Source: an uncultured Eubacteriales bacterium
GTDB lineage: Bacteria; Bacillota; Clostridia; Oscillospirales; Oscillospiraceae
Assembly: GCA_900315595.1 (NCBI GenBank)
Contig: OMZQ01000016.1
Coordinates: 1 to 62,531, forward strand
Direction of reading: 5' to 3'
Length of the DNA stretch: 62,531 bases
This document shows positions 40,659-50,664 of the stretch, piece by piece; within the stretch, counting starts at the first letter, position 1, and the number at the start of each line of letters is the position of its first letter. The notes under the pieces are model-generated. The model was given only the letters and a program-made list of their open reading frames with translations, made no database searches and had not been told where the DNA came from. Position numbers and translations under genes: made by a program.

Positions 40659-43109
40659 ATGATCGCAAAAATTGCCGTGGAGGGCCTGATCTATTCCATT
40701 GACAAGCCCTACAGCTATGCCGTCCCGCCCGCGACCGTCCTCCGTCCGGGTCAGCGCGTCAGCGTTCCCTTCGGGCGCGGCAACCGCGTCTCGGAGGGCA
40801 TGGTCCTGTCCGTGGAGGAAGGCGAGCGGGAGGGCTTGAAGCAGATCCTTGCCGTCCTCGACCCGGAGCCCGTGATGACCGAAGGCCAGCTTCGTCTGGC
40901 CGCCTTCGTCCGCGAGCGCAGCTTCTGCACCTTCTACGACGCCATCCACGCCATGCTCCCCGGCGGGCTGTGGATCGAAAACCGCGAGATCTGGAAGCTG
41001 GAGGATCTGCCTGTCGACTGGGAGGACCGCCTTTCCGGCGATCCGGTCGCCGTCGGCGTGGTGCGTCTGCTGCAGAGCTGCGGCGGCACGCTGAGTCTGG
41101 AGGCTCTGTTCCGGCAGACCGGCGAGCGCAAGCATACCCGCGAGGCGGTGGAAGCCCTTCGCGCCAGACGCTGGCTCTCGGTGCAGACCGAGAATCGCCG
41201 CAAGCAGTCCGACAAGACCGAGCGCATGGTCCGATGCGCGGCCTCTGGCGACGTCGTGGCGGAATTTCTCCGCAAAAAGCGGCGCTCGGCCCCGATGCAG
41301 GCCTCCGTGATGGACCTGCTTGCGACGGTGGATACCGTCTCGTGGAAGGAGCTTCGCTACTTCACCGGCGCGTCCCTGCAAACCCTGCACGCGCTGGAAC
41401 GGTCCGGCATGGTCGAGGTCTATGCCGAGGAGGTCCTGCGCAGCCCCGCCATCGTCCCGACGGACCGGGACGTTTCCTTCCCGCTGAATCCCGATCAGAG
41501 CGCCGTTTTCGAGGGCCTTCGCCGCCAGATGCGTTCGCCCGTGCCCGGAGCCGCCCTGCTCCAGGGCGTCACCGGCTCCGGCAAGACGGCGGTCTATATC
41601 CATCTGATCCGCGACTGCCTGGCAAACGGGAAAAGCGCGATGCTTCTGGTCCCGGAAATCGCCCTGACGCCCCAGCTGCTCAGCCTCTTTGCCGCCTGCT
41701 TCGGCAAGCAGATCGCCGTCATGCACAGCGCCCTTCCGGTGGGAGAGCGCTTTGACGCCTATAAGCGCGTCGCCCGGGGCGAGGCGCGGGTCGTGGTCGG
41801 CACCCGTTCTGCGGTCTTTGCGCCGCTGCAAAGCCCCGGCGTCTTCATCCTCGATGAGGAGCAGGAGCACACCTACAAATCCGAAAACAGCCCCCGCTAC
41901 CATGCCCGCGAGGTCGCCCTTTACCGGGGACGGAAGGAGGGCGCGCTGGTCCTCCTCGGCTCCGCCACGCCCAGCATGGAATCGTCATATCTCGCCCGCA
42001 CGGGCGTCTACGCCTTCTACCGCCTGGACCGCCGCTTCAACGGCAGGGATCTGCCCGAGGTCCGTCTGGTGGATATGAAGCAGGAGCTTCTGCGCGGAAA
42101 CGCAGGCTCGCTCAGCCGCCCTCTGGTCGAGGCGATCGCGGAACGGCTGAAAAAGAAGGAAAAGACCATCCTCCTGCTCAACCGCCGCGGCGGCAGCCGC
42201 ATGGTCGTCTGCGTGGACTGCGGCTTCGTGCCGTCCTGTCCGCGGTGCAGCGTCCATCTGACCTATCACATGGCCAACGAGCGCCTGATGTGCCACTACT
42301 GCGGTCACTCCGAGCCGCTGATGGATCCCTGTCCGGCCTGCGGCGGTCATCTCAAGCGGATCGGCTTCGGCACCCAGCAGCTCGAATACGATCTGCGGGA
42401 GACCTTCCCCGGCGTCGAGGTCCTGCGGATGGACGCCGATACCATCACTCCCACGAATCCGCACGAGGCCGTCCTGCGCCGCTTCGAGACCGAGGACGTC
42501 CCGATCCTCGTCGGCACCCAGATGGTTGCCAAGGGATTGAACTTTGACGACGTGACCCTGGTCGGCGTCGTGGATGCGGATATGTCTCTCTACGTGGATC
42601 ACTTCCGCGCCGCCGAGACGACCTTTGATCTGGTCACCCAGGTGGTCGGACGCGCGGGGCGCGGCGCCAAACGCGGCATTGCGCTGATCCAGACCTTCAC
42701 CCCCAAAAACGAGGTCCTTCTTCGCGCCTCCCGCCAGGACTACGACGGCTTCTTCGAAGCCGAGCTCTCCCGGCGGCGGCTCACCGATACCCCGCCCTTT
42801 GCCGATCTGATCCAGTTCGGCTTTACCGGCTTCCCGGAATCCCACGTGGAGCGCTGCGCCGCAGCCTTCGCCGGGGATCTCTGGCAGCGGCTGCAGGACC
42901 CGCGCCTGCGCCCGGCGATCCGGGACCTGCTCGGCCCCGCGCCGGCTCCGATCATGAAAATCAACGAAAAATATCGCTTCCGGCTGACGCTGGTGTGCAA
43001 AAACAGCCGCCCGCTCCGGCAGGGGCTCTCCCGGGCCGTGCAGGACTTCTCCCGCCGCAGGGAGACCGACGGCGTCAGCATCTGGGTCGATATCAACGGA
43101 TACGAATAG
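40659..43109 (+). CDS. priA: Primosomal helicase PriA
   Basis: An 816-residue DNA helicase that restarts stalled replication forks. The 3'-binding N domain is followed by Walker A GVTGSGKTAV (near 305), the DEEQE box, eight zinc-binding Cys (CVDCGF, CPRC, CHYCGH, CPACGG at about 512-555) and the motif VGRAGRG. GGGAGG precedes the ATG. Confidence 0.95.
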   Translation: MIAKIAVEGLIYSIDKPYSYAVPPATVLRPGQRVSVPFGRGNRVSEGMVLSVEEGEREGLKQILAVLDPEPVMTEGQLRLAAFVRERSFCTFYDAIHAMLPGGLWIENREIWKLEDLPVDWEDRLSGDPVAVGVVRLLQSCGGTLSLEALFRQTGERKHTREAVEALRARRWLSVQTENRRKQSDKTERMVRCAASGDVVAEFLRKKRRSAPMQASVMDLLATVDTVSWKELRYFTGASLQTLHALERSGMVEVYAEEVLRSPAIVPTDRDVSFPLNPDQSAVFEGLRRQMRSPVPGAALLQGVTGSGKTAVYIHLIRDCLANGKSAMLLVPEIALTPQLLSLFAACFGKQIAVMHSALPVGERFDAYKRVARGEARVVVGTRSAVFAPLQSPGVFILDEEQEHTYKSENSPRYHAREVALYRGRKEGALVLLGSATPSMESSYLARTGVYAFYRLDRRFNGRDLPEVRLVDMKQELLRGNAGSLSRPLVEAIAERLKKKEKTILLLNRRGGSRMVVCVDCGFVPSCPRCSVHLTYHMANERLMCHYCGHSEPLMDPCPACGGHLKRIGFGTQQLEYDLRETFPGVEVLRMDADTITPTNPHEAVLRRFETEDVPILVGTQMVAKGLNFDDVTLVGVVDADMSLYVDHFRAAETTFDLVTQVVGRAGRGAKRGIALIQTFTPKNEVLLRASRQDYDGFFEAELSRRRLTDTPPFADLIQFGFTGFPESHVERCAAAFAGDLWQRLQDPRLRPAIRDLLGPAPAPIMKINEKYRFRLTLVCKNSRPLRQGLSRAVQDFSRRRETDGVSIWVDINGYE

Positions 43110-43119
43110 AGGAATCACT

Positions 43120-43614
43120 ATGGCACTCAGAAAAATACTCACGTTTGAAAACGAAGCGCTCAAAAAGGTCTGCCGTCCGGTCACGTCCTTTGACGCCCGT
43201 CTCGGCGTCCTGCTGGACGACATGAAGGAAACTCTGACCCAGGCCAACGGCGTCGGTCTGGCCGCTCCGCAGGTGGGCATTCTCCGCCGCGTCGTGGTCG
43301 TGGATACCGGCGAGGAGATGCTGGAGCTGATCAACCCGAAGATCCTTGAGACCTCCGGCGAGCAGGACGGTCTGGAGGGCTGTCTGAGCGTTCCGGACCG
43401 CTTCGGCATGGTCAAGCGCCCCAACTACGTCAAGCTCGAGGCCCAGGACCGGAACGGCGAATGGTTTGAATATGAGGCCGAGGGCCTGATCGCCCGCTGC
43501 TTCTGCCACGAGACCGAGCATCTGGACGGCCATATCTTTACGGAAAAGGCATATCATATGCTGACCGACGAGGAATACGAAAGACTCATGAACGGCGAGG
43601 GCGCCGACAAATGA
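43120..43614 (+). CDS. def: Peptide deformylase
   Basis: A 164-residue metal hydrolase that removes the formyl group from new proteins. All three motifs are seen: GVGLAAPQVG, EGCLSVP and CHETEHLDG (HExxH with the Cys ligand in motif 2). It is 10 nt after priA and overlaps fmt by 4 nt, a natural pairing since Fmt adds the group that Def removes. Confidence 0.97.
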   Translation: MALRKILTFENEALKKVCRPVTSFDARLGVLLDDMKETLTQANGVGLAAPQVGILRRVVVVDTGEEMLELINPKILETSGEQDGLEGCLSVPDRFGMVKRPNYVKLEAQDRNGEWFEYEAEGLIARCFCHETEHLDGHIFTEKAYHMLTDEEYERLMNGEGADK

Positions 43615-44522
43615 GGATCGTCTTTATGGGAACGCCGGCCTTTGCCGCCACCTGCCTGTCCGGCATTCTGGAAACCGGGCATGAGATCGTCGGCGTCTAT
43701 ACGAAGGTCGATACCCCGAAAAACCGCGGCATGAAGCTCCTGGCCTCCGAGGTCAAGCAGCTCGCCGTCTCCAGAGGTCTGAGCGTCTATCAGCCGACCA
43801 CCTTCCGCGACGACGCGGCGGTGGAGGAGCTTCGCGCTCTCCGGCCGGAGCTGATCGTGGCCGTCGCCTACGGAAAGCTCCTGCCCCAGCGCGTGCTGGA
43901 TATCCCGAAATACGGCTGCATCAACATCCACGGCAGCATCCTGCCCGCCCTGCGCGGCGCGGCTCCGGTCCAATGGGCGGTCCTGAACGATCTGCCTGAG
44001 ACCGGCGTGACCGCCATGTACCTCAACGCCGGCATGGATGAGGGCGATATCATCGGCGTCCGAAAGACCGCCATCGGCCCCGACGAGACCGCCGGCGAGC
44101 TGATGGACCGGCTTGCCGTCCTCGGCGCGGACCTGCTCCGGGATACCCTTGCGGCCATCGCCGCCGGGACCGCGACCCGCACGCCGCAGGACCCCGCCCT
44201 TGCCACCTACGCCCCCATGCTGGATAAATCGCTCAGTCCCATCGACTGGAACCGCCCGATGCGCGCCATCCTGGCGCAGATCCGGGGTCTGAACCCCTGG
44301 CCCATCGCCACGGCGGAGCTCGGCGGAACCCCGTTCAAGATCTATCAGGCCCAGCCTGCGCCGGAGCAGTCCGGCGCGCCCGGCAAGCCCCTGGCTCTGA
44401 CGAAGGCCGGTCTGGTCGTCGCCTGCGCCGACGGCGCGATTCTGATCACCCGGCTTCAGGCGCAGGGCGGCAAGGTCATGCCCGCGCCGGACTATTTCCG
44501 GGGCCATCCCATCGACCTGTAA
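43611..44522 (+). CDS. fmt: Methionyl-tRNA formyltransferase
   Basis: A 303-residue enzyme that formylates initiator Met-tRNA. N-terminal MRIVFMGTPAFA, the folate site IHGSILPALRGAAPVQWAV and MDEGDII are diagnostic, with a C-terminal OB-like domain. Overlaps def. Confidence 0.97.
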   Translation: MRIVFMGTPAFAATCLSGILETGHEIVGVYTKVDTPKNRGMKLLASEVKQLAVSRGLSVYQPTTFRDDAAVEELRALRPELIVAVAYGKLLPQRVLDIPKYGCINIHGSILPALRGAAPVQWAVLNDLPETGVTAMYLNAGMDEGDIIGVRKTAIGPDETAGELMDRLAVLGADLLRDTLAAIAAGTATRTPQDPALATYAPMLDKSLSPIDWNRPMRAILAQIRGLNPWPIATAELGGTPFKIYQAQPAPEQSGAPGKPLALTKAGLVVACADGAILITRLQAQGGKVMPAPDYFRGHPIDL

Positions 44523-44531
44523 GGAGGACCC

Positions 44532-45833
44532 ATGTCCGCCAGAGATACCGCGCTCTCCACCCTGATCGCCTGCCGCCGCGCGGGGGCATGGTCGGACGGC
44601 GCTCTCAAGCAGAACCTTGCCCGCGACGGTCTGGACCGCCGCGACGCGGCCCTGGCGACCCGCCTGTGCTTCGGGGTCCTGCAAAACCGGATGCTGATCG
44701 ACTTCTGGCTCTCCCGCTTCGTTCGGGGCAGTCTGGAGAAGCTCCAGCCCGTCGTTCTGGATATTCTGCGGCTGGCCGTCTGCCAGCTCGCCTTTGCGGA
44801 TAAGATCCCGCCCTCCGCCGCTGTCAGCGAGGCCGTGAATCAGACCCGGCGCTGCGCCAACGCCCGCGCCGCCGGTCTGGTCAACGGCGTTCTGCGGTCC
44901 ATGCTCCGCTCGGAGGACGCATTTGCTCTGCCGGAGGATCTCTCCGTGCGCTACAGCCATCCCCAGGCCCTTGTGGACCTGCTGCGCGACTGCGTCGGCC
45001 CGGAAAAGCTGGAGCCCCTGCTTGCGGCCCACAACGGCAACCCGCCGACCTATTTGCAGATCAATCCGCTCCGCGCCGACGCCCGGACCGTGGCGGCCTC
45101 GCTGGAGGCCGAGGGCTTTACCGTGACGCCGCACCCGTGGCTGGAAAACTGCCTGACCCTGACCGGCGGCTCGCCCGAGCGCTCCGCCGCCTTCCGCGAC
45201 GGGCTGTTCTACGTGCAGGACCCCGCCGCCCGCATGGCGGTCCTGGCCGCCGATCCCCAGCCCGGCATGGAGGTCCTGGACTGCTGCGCCGCCCCCGGCG
45301 GAAAGAGCTTTGCCGCCGGGATCCAAATGCAGAACCGGGGCGTCGTCTGCTCCTGCGATCTGCACGCGCATAAAATCGACCTCATTGCCCGCGGCGCCGC
45401 GCGGCTCGGCCTGGACTGCATCCGGGCATCCCGGGCGGACGCCACCGTGCCGGACCCGGACCGGATCGGCCGCTTCGATCTCGTGATCGCCGACGTGCCA
45501 TGCTCCGGTCTCGGCGTCATCCGCAAAAAGCCGGATATCCGCTACAAGGCGCTCGACCGGCTGGCAGAGCTCCCCGCCGTGCAGGCGCGGATCCTGGAAA
45601 CGCAGGCGGATTGCGTCCGCCCCGGCGGCGTCCTGCTCTACGCCACCTGCACGATCCTGAAACGCGAAAACGAGGACCGGGTCTCCGCCTTCCTTGCAGA
45701 CCGTCCGGATTTCACGGCGGAGCCCTTCACCCTGCCCGGCGGCCTCTCGGCCCCGGCGGGAACCTTTACCTTTCTGCCCTGCGACCACGGGACGGACGGA
45801 TTCTTTGTCGCCAAGCTCAGGAGGCAGTCTTGA
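44532..45833 (+). CDS. rsmB: 16S rRNA m5C967 methyltransferase RsmB
   Basis: A 433-residue protein with NusB-like N domain and SAM-dependent methyltransferase C domain. The SAM motif DCCAAPGGKS is near 255, followed by ADVPCSGLGVIRKKPDI with the catalytic Cys and a second Cys in YATCTI. AGGAGG precedes the ATG; it overlaps rlmN by 4 nt. Confidence 0.95.
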   Translation: MSARDTALSTLIACRRAGAWSDGALKQNLARDGLDRRDAALATRLCFGVLQNRMLIDFWLSRFVRGSLEKLQPVVLDILRLAVCQLAFADKIPPSAAVSEAVNQTRRCANARAAGLVNGVLRSMLRSEDAFALPEDLSVRYSHPQALVDLLRDCVGPEKLEPLLAAHNGNPPTYLQINPLRADARTVAASLEAEGFTVTPHPWLENCLTLTGGSPERSAAFRDGLFYVQDPAARMAVLAADPQPGMEVLDCCAAPGGKSFAAGIQMQNRGVVCSCDLHAHKIDLIARGAARLGLDCIRASRADATVPDPDRIGRFDLVIADVPCSGLGVIRKKPDIRYKALDRLAELPAVQARILETQADCVRPGGVLLYATCTILKRENEDRVSAFLADRPDFTAEPFTLPGGLSAPAGTFTFLPCDHGTDGFFVAKLRRQS

Positions 45834-46876
45834 AACCTGAAATCAAAAATCTGACCCTCGCGGAGCTCGAGCAGACCATGCTCGACCTGGGCGAGCCGAA
45901 ATTTCGCGGCAAGCAGGTCTATTCCTGGCTCCACCGCGCCGCGCCGGACTTCGCCGCCATGACGAATCTCCCGCGATCCCTGCGGGAAAAGCTCGCCGAC
46001 CGCTTCCTGCTGACCTGCCCCACCGTGGTCCGCAAGCAGGAATCCGCGCTGGATGGAACCGTGAAGTATCTCTGGCGTCTGTATGACGGCAACTGCGTGG
46101 AAACCGTCCTCATGCGCTACCATCACGGCAACACCGTCTGCATCTCCTCCGAGGTCGGCTGCCCGATGGGCTGCGCCTTCTGTGCGTCCACGATCGGCGG
46201 CCTCGTGCGGCGGCTCTCCGCCGGGGAGATCCTGGACGAGGTCCTGTTCACCCAGGCCGATTCCGGTCAGGAGATCTCCAATATCGTCCTGATGGGCATC
46301 GGCGAGCCGCTGGACAACTATGACAACGTCACCCGCTTTCTGGAGCTGGTCAACAGCCCCGAGGGCGCGAACATCGGCATGCGGCATATCAGCCTCTCCA
46401 CCTGCGGCGTCGTGCCGAAGATCCGCGCTCTGGCGGAAAGCGAGCTCCAGCTGACCCTCTCGGTCAGCCTCCACGCCCCGGACGACGAGACCCGAAACCG
46501 CATCATGCCGGTCAACCGCACCTGGAACGTCGAAGCCCTGCTCTCGGCCTGCCGGGACTATTTCAAGGCGACCGGCCGCCGCATCTCCTTTGAGTACGCA
46601 ATGATCCGTGGCGTCAACGACAGCCCGGAGGCCGCCGGCCTTCTGATCCGCCGTCTGCACGGCATGGCCGCCCACGTGAACCTGATCCCGCTCAACCACG
46701 TGGACGAGAGCCCCTTCGAGCCCAGCGAGCGGCAGACCGTCCTGCGCTTCCAGAAGCAGCTCGAGGACAGCGGTATCGCCTGCACGGTCCGGCGGACCCT
46801 CGGCAGCGACATCGACGCCTCCTGCGGTCAGCTTCGGCGCAAGTACCGCCAGACGGAGCTGGCCTCCGCCGATTGA
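45830..46876 (+). CDS. rlmN: Dual-specificity RNA methyltransferase RlmN
   Basis: A 348-residue radical-SAM enzyme that methylates A2503 of 23S rRNA and A37 of some tRNAs. The radical-SAM CxxxCxxC is in CPMGCAFCAS near 115, and the second catalytic Cys is in DIDASCGQL at the C terminus. Start TTG at 45830 follows CAGGAGGCAG. Overlaps rsmB. Confidence 0.96.
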   Translation: MKPEIKNLTLAELEQTMLDLGEPKFRGKQVYSWLHRAAPDFAAMTNLPRSLREKLADRFLLTCPTVVRKQESALDGTVKYLWRLYDGNCVETVLMRYHHGNTVCISSEVGCPMGCAFCASTIGGLVRRLSAGEILDEVLFTQADSGQEISNIVLMGIGEPLDNYDNVTRFLELVNSPEGANIGMRHISLSTCGVVPKIRALAESELQLTLSVSLHAPDDETRNRIMPVNRTWNVEALLSACRDYFKATGRRISFEYAMIRGVNDSPEAAGLLIRRLHGMAAHVNLIPLNHVDESPFEPSERQTVLRFQKQLEDSGIACTVRRTLGSDIDASCGQLRRKYRQTELASAD

Positions 46877-46911
46877 ATCACAGAAATCACCAGGGAAAGG
46901 AGAAATACCGG

Positions 46912-47643
46912 ATGGAAGTTTGGGGCTTAACGGACCCCGGTCTGGTCAGGCCGCAGAATCAGGACTATTTTCTCCTGCAGCAGCTTGGCAAGCACGATCT
47001 CGCCGCCGTCGTCTGCGACGGCATGGGCGGCGCGAAATCCGGCAACGTTGCCAGCCGCCTGGCTGCGGAGGTCTTCACCGAGGAGATCAAGCGCAGCTAC
47101 CGCACCGGCATGAACGACGAGCAGGCCGAATACCTGCTCAAGACCGCCGTCTCGATTGCAAACACGGCGGTCTATGAAAACGCATCCTTAAGCGAGGAGA
47201 TGCGCGGCATGGGCACGACCCTGGTCGCCGCGGTGATCCTCGGAAAAACCGCCTATTTCGCCAACGTGGGCGACAGCCGCGGCTACCTGCTCAATCGCAG
47301 CGGCATAAACAAGATCACGGTGGATCACTCTCTGGTGGAGCTGATGGTCCAGCGCGGGGAGCTGTCCTCCGAGCAGGCCAAGGCCTACCCCGGCAAGAAC
47401 CTCATTACCCGCGCCGTGGGCACCGAGCAGACCGTGGTCTGCGATACCTTCCGCAGCCCCGTCCGGCCCGGCGACTGCATTCTGCTCTGCTCGGACGGCT
47501 TGACGAATCTGCTGGCCGACCAGGAGCTGCTGTTCGAGGTCATCCACGGAGTCCACAAGGAAGACTGCTGCCGCAGACTGATCGGCATCGCGAAGGACCG
47601 GGGCGCCCCGGACAACGTGACCGCCGTTCTGATTGCCTGCTGA
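46912..47643 (+). CDS. prpC: Ser/Thr protein phosphatase (PP2C, Stp-type)
   Basis: A 243-residue cytosolic PP2C that reverses PrkC phosphorylation. Metal-site motifs are QNQDYF, CDGMGGAKSG, GDSRGY and CSDGLTNLL. ATG at 46912 has AAAGGAGA upstream. It is adjacent to prkC with a 21-nt gap. Confidence 0.95.
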   Translation: MEVWGLTDPGLVRPQNQDYFLLQQLGKHDLAAVVCDGMGGAKSGNVASRLAAEVFTEEIKRSYRTGMNDEQAEYLLKTAVSIANTAVYENASLSEEMRGMGTTLVAAVILGKTAYFANVGDSRGYLLNRSGINKITVDHSLVELMVQRGELSSEQAKAYPGKNLITRAVGTEQTVVCDTFRSPVRPGDCILLCSDGLTNLLADQELLFEVIHGVHKEDCCRRLIGIAKDRGAPDNVTAVLIAC

Positions 47644-47664
47644 CGGGCGGAAAGGAGAAAAGCC

Positions 47665-49689
47665 ATGGATAAATATATCGGAAGGCTGCTCGACGAGCGC
47701 TACGAGATCCTGGAGATCATCGGCGTCGGCGGCATGGCCGTGGTCTATAAGGCGATGGATCACTGCCTCAACCGTCTGGTGGCGGTCAAGATCCTCAAGG
47801 ACGACTATACCAACGACGCGGACCTGCGCCGCCGGTTCCACAACGAATCCCAGGCCGTTGCCATGATGTCCCACCCGAACATCGTCAGCGTCTACGACGT
47901 TTCCAGGAACGAGGACGTGGACTTCATCGTGATGGAGCTCATCGACGGCATCACCCTCAAGCAGTATATGGAAAAGAAGGGGCCGCTCTCCTGGCGGGAG
48001 TGCCTGCACTTTGCCATGCAGATCGGTAAGGCGCTGGAGCACGCCCACAGCCGCAACATCATTCACCGGGACATCAAGCCCCATAACGTGATGATCCTCA
48101 AGGACGGCAGCGTCAAGGTGGCCGACTTCGGCATCGCCCGCGTCGCCTCGGCCCAGAACACCCTGACCAAGGAGGCCCTCGGCTCCGTCCATTACATCTC
48201 GCCCGAGCAGGCCAAGGGCGCGCACGTGGATAACCGCACCGACATCTATTCTCTGGGCGTCGTCATGTACGAGATGCTTACCGGCCGTCCGCCCTACGAC
48301 GGCGAAACCCCGGTCAGCGTCGCCATTCAGCATATCAACGGCACGCCGCTGGCCCCGTCTCTGCTCAACAGCGAGATCCCGACCGGTCTGGAGCAGATCA
48401 CGATGCACGCCATGTGCTCGGATCTGAACATCCGCTATGCCAGCGTCACCGACATGCTTCAGGATATGGAGGAGTTCCGCAAGGACCCCACCATCCGCTT
48501 CACCTTCCTCCCGGCCCGTCCCTCCGCGAATACCGGCAGTCGGGTCCAGCCGCTGGTCCGTCCGCAGACCGTTCCCATCCGCGAGGAGCCCAAGCAGATC
48601 GAGTATGAAACGGACCCGGAGGATCGCCGCCGCAAGCTCCTGATCGGCGCGGCCGTCGGTCTTGGCGTCGCGGCCCTGCTCGTCCTGATCTTTCTGGTCG
48701 TCCGCTTTGCCGGACGGAAGGACAGCGAGGAGACGAGCCTTCCCTCCGAGGCAGCCGGAACGACCCTGCCCGCCGAGGTCCGCGTTCCCGGTCTGATCGG
48801 CTCGATCTACAGCGACGTTCCGAAGGACCAGGAGCCGTTCAAGTACTTCACCTTCGTCGTGGACGGCAATTCCTACCAGTACAACGACGCCTACCCCGAC
48901 GGCGTGATCTTTGACCAGTCCATCTCCGAGGGTCAGCTCGTTGCGCCGGGCACGGAGATCTACCTCTCCATCTCGATGGGCGAGCGGACCGACAATATGC
49001 CGGATCTGACCCGCTATTCCCTGGAAAACGCCCAGTTCCAGCTCAAGGCGATGGACCTCAATCTGACCGTCCTCACCGAGCCGGAATACAGCGACGAGGT
49101 CAAGGAGAACTTCGTCATCCGCACCGATCCCGTGGCACAGAGCACCCTCAAGGAGGGCCAGGTCGTCACGATCTACGTCAGCCTCGGCAGGGAGCGGATC
49201 GAGGTGCCCAATCTGGCCAACTACACGCTGGCCGACGCGCAGCAGTCCCTGAAGGAAAAGGACCTGCGCTACAGCATCGTGGAGGAATACAGCAATTCCG
49301 TCACCCCCGGCTGCGTCATCTCCCAGAGCCCCGCGCCGGAGACCGAGGTTGAGCGAAATTCCGTCGTCACGCTCACCGTCTCCAAGGGAAAGCAGATGGT
49401 TCAGGTGGTCAGCGTGGTCGGCATGGAGCAAACCGCAGCCCGCGCCATGCTCGAAGCCAGGGGCCTTGTGGTCAATATCGCCTGGGAGAACAGCGAAACC
49501 GTTCTCTCCGGTCAGGTCATCCGTCAGTCCCCCGGCGCCAACGCCGAGGTCGCGCCGGGTACCGTCGTGACGCTCACGGCCTCTGCCGGTCCTGCGCCGA
49601 GGCCCACCGAGCCCGACCCGCCCGCGCCGAGCGAAGAGCCTGCGCCGGAGCCGAGCCAGGAAGCCCCCGATGAATCTGACGCGCCCTGA
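47665..49689 (+). CDS. prkC: PASTA-domain Ser/Thr kinase
   Basis: A 674-residue membrane kinase. Kinase domain 9-270: glycine loop IGVGGMAVVY, HRDIKPHN, ADFGIARV and the activation segment. A transmembrane helix lies at about 331-352. The extracellular part has four PASTA-like repeats (about 370-640) and a Pro-rich tail. It reads muropeptides or wall stress in spore formers and helps germination control. GGAAAGGAG precedes the ATG. The partner phosphatase is upstream. Confidence 0.95.
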   Translation: MDKYIGRLLDERYEILEIIGVGGMAVVYKAMDHCLNRLVAVKILKDDYTNDADLRRRFHNESQAVAMMSHPNIVSVYDVSRNEDVDFIVMELIDGITLKQYMEKKGPLSWRECLHFAMQIGKALEHAHSRNIIHRDIKPHNVMILKDGSVKVADFGIARVASAQNTLTKEALGSVHYISPEQAKGAHVDNRTDIYSLGVVMYEMLTGRPPYDGETPVSVAIQHINGTPLAPSLLNSEIPTGLEQITMHAMCSDLNIRYASVTDMLQDMEEFRKDPTIRFTFLPARPSANTGSRVQPLVRPQTVPIREEPKQIEYETDPEDRRRKLLIGAAVGLGVAALLVLIFLVVRFAGRKDSEETSLPSEAAGTTLPAEVRVPGLIGSIYSDVPKDQEPFKYFTFVVDGNSYQYNDAYPDGVIFDQSISEGQLVAPGTEIYLSISMGERTDNMPDLTRYSLENAQFQLKAMDLNLTVLTEPEYSDEVKENFVIRTDPVAQSTLKEGQVVTIYVSLGRERIEVPNLANYTLADAQQSLKEKDLRYSIVEEYSNSVTPGCVISQSPAPETEVERNSVVTLTVSKGKQMVQVVSVVGMEQTAARAMLEARGLVVNIAWENSETVLSGQVIRQSPGANAEVAPGTVVTLTASAGPAPRPTEPDPPAPSEEPAPEPSQEAPDESDAP

Positions 49690-49716
49690 GCGCGCCGGGC
49701 GGAAAGGATACGGAAT

Positions 49717-50592
49717 TTGAAGGGAATCATCGTCAAAGCCCTCAGCGGCTTCTACTACGTCCGGACGGCGGAAGGTCTGATCACCTGCCGCGCCAGAGGC
49801 CTGTTCCGGAAGACGGGGGAATCCCCCCTCGTCGGCGACCGGGTCACGATCGCCCTGTCCGGGGCCGAGGGCACCGTGGAGACCATCGCTCCGCGCCGCA
49901 ACGCCTTCGTGCGGCCTTCGGTTGCAAACGTGGACGCCGTGGTGATCTTCGCCTCCGCCGCCATACCGGTCACCGATCCCTTTCTGATCGACCGCATGAC
50001 GGTCATTGCGGCGCGGCAGGGCGTTTCCTCCGTCCTCTGCGTCAATAAGACGGACCTCGACCCCGCCGAAGGTCTGATCGGGATCTACCGCCGCGCCGGC
50101 ATCCCCGTCGTCGCCACCTCCGCCCAGACAGGTGCGGGGCTGTACGCCCTGCGGGAAGCCATCCGGGGCAAGACCGTGGTCTTTACGGGCAACTCCGGCG
50201 TGGGCAAGAGCGCCATTCTGCGCGGCCTTTCGCCGGAGGCTGCCGTGCAGACCGGCGAGGTTTCGCAGAAGCTCGGCCGCGGCCGGCATACCACCCGCCA
50301 CGTCGAGCTCTATGCCCTGGGCGACGAGACCTACGTTGCCGATACGCCGGGCTTTTCCTCCTTCGATCCCGAGCAGATGGAGCACGTCCCCAAGGAGGAG
50401 CTGCAAGACCTCTTTCCGGACTTCGCCCCCTACCGCACCGGCTGCCGCTTCCCGGACTGCTCTCACCGGACCGAGCCCGGCTGCGTTCTGCTGGAGGCCG
50501 TCCGCGCGGGCAGGGTCGAACCCTCCCGCCACGCCAGCTACCGCCGCCTCTATGAGACTGCGGAGCAGTACAAGCCCTGGGAGAACAAGTAG
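49717..50592 (+). CDS. rsgA: Ribosome small-subunit GTPase RsgA
   Basis: A 291-residue circularly permuted GTPase that checks 30S subunit maturation. An OB-like N domain is followed by NKTD (G4), GNSGVGKS (G1), and DTPGF (G3), with a C-terminal zinc-binding set CRFPDCSHRTEPGC. Start TTG at 49717, GGAAAGG upstream. Terminator follows. rpe and thiN that follow in Bacillus are not present. Confidence 0.94.
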   Translation: MKGIIVKALSGFYYVRTAEGLITCRARGLFRKTGESPLVGDRVTIALSGAEGTVETIAPRRNAFVRPSVANVDAVVIFASAAIPVTDPFLIDRMTVIAARQGVSSVLCVNKTDLDPAEGLIGIYRRAGIPVVATSAQTGAGLYALREAIRGKTVVFTGNSGVGKSAILRGLSPEAAVQTGEVSQKLGRGRHTTRHVELYALGDETYVADTPGFSSFDPEQMEHVPKEELQDLFPDFAPYRTGCRFPDCSHRTEPGCVLLEAVRAGRVEPSRHASYRRLYETAEQYKPWENK

Positions 50593-50622
50593 CTCGAAAA
50601 CGAAAAACGAAATACTACGATC

Positions 50623-50664
50623 CCGCCTTTCTGCATACCATTTGCAGAAGGCGGTGATTTTTTT
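50623..50664 (+). terminator. Terminator after rsgA overlapping a small-gene RBS
   Basis: CCGCCTTTCTGCA pairs with TGCAGAAGGCGG (50643-50654) with one bulged T, followed by a run of seven T. The right arm contains AGAAGGCGGTGA, the only ribosome binding site for the small gene that starts at 50665. Confidence 0.8.
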
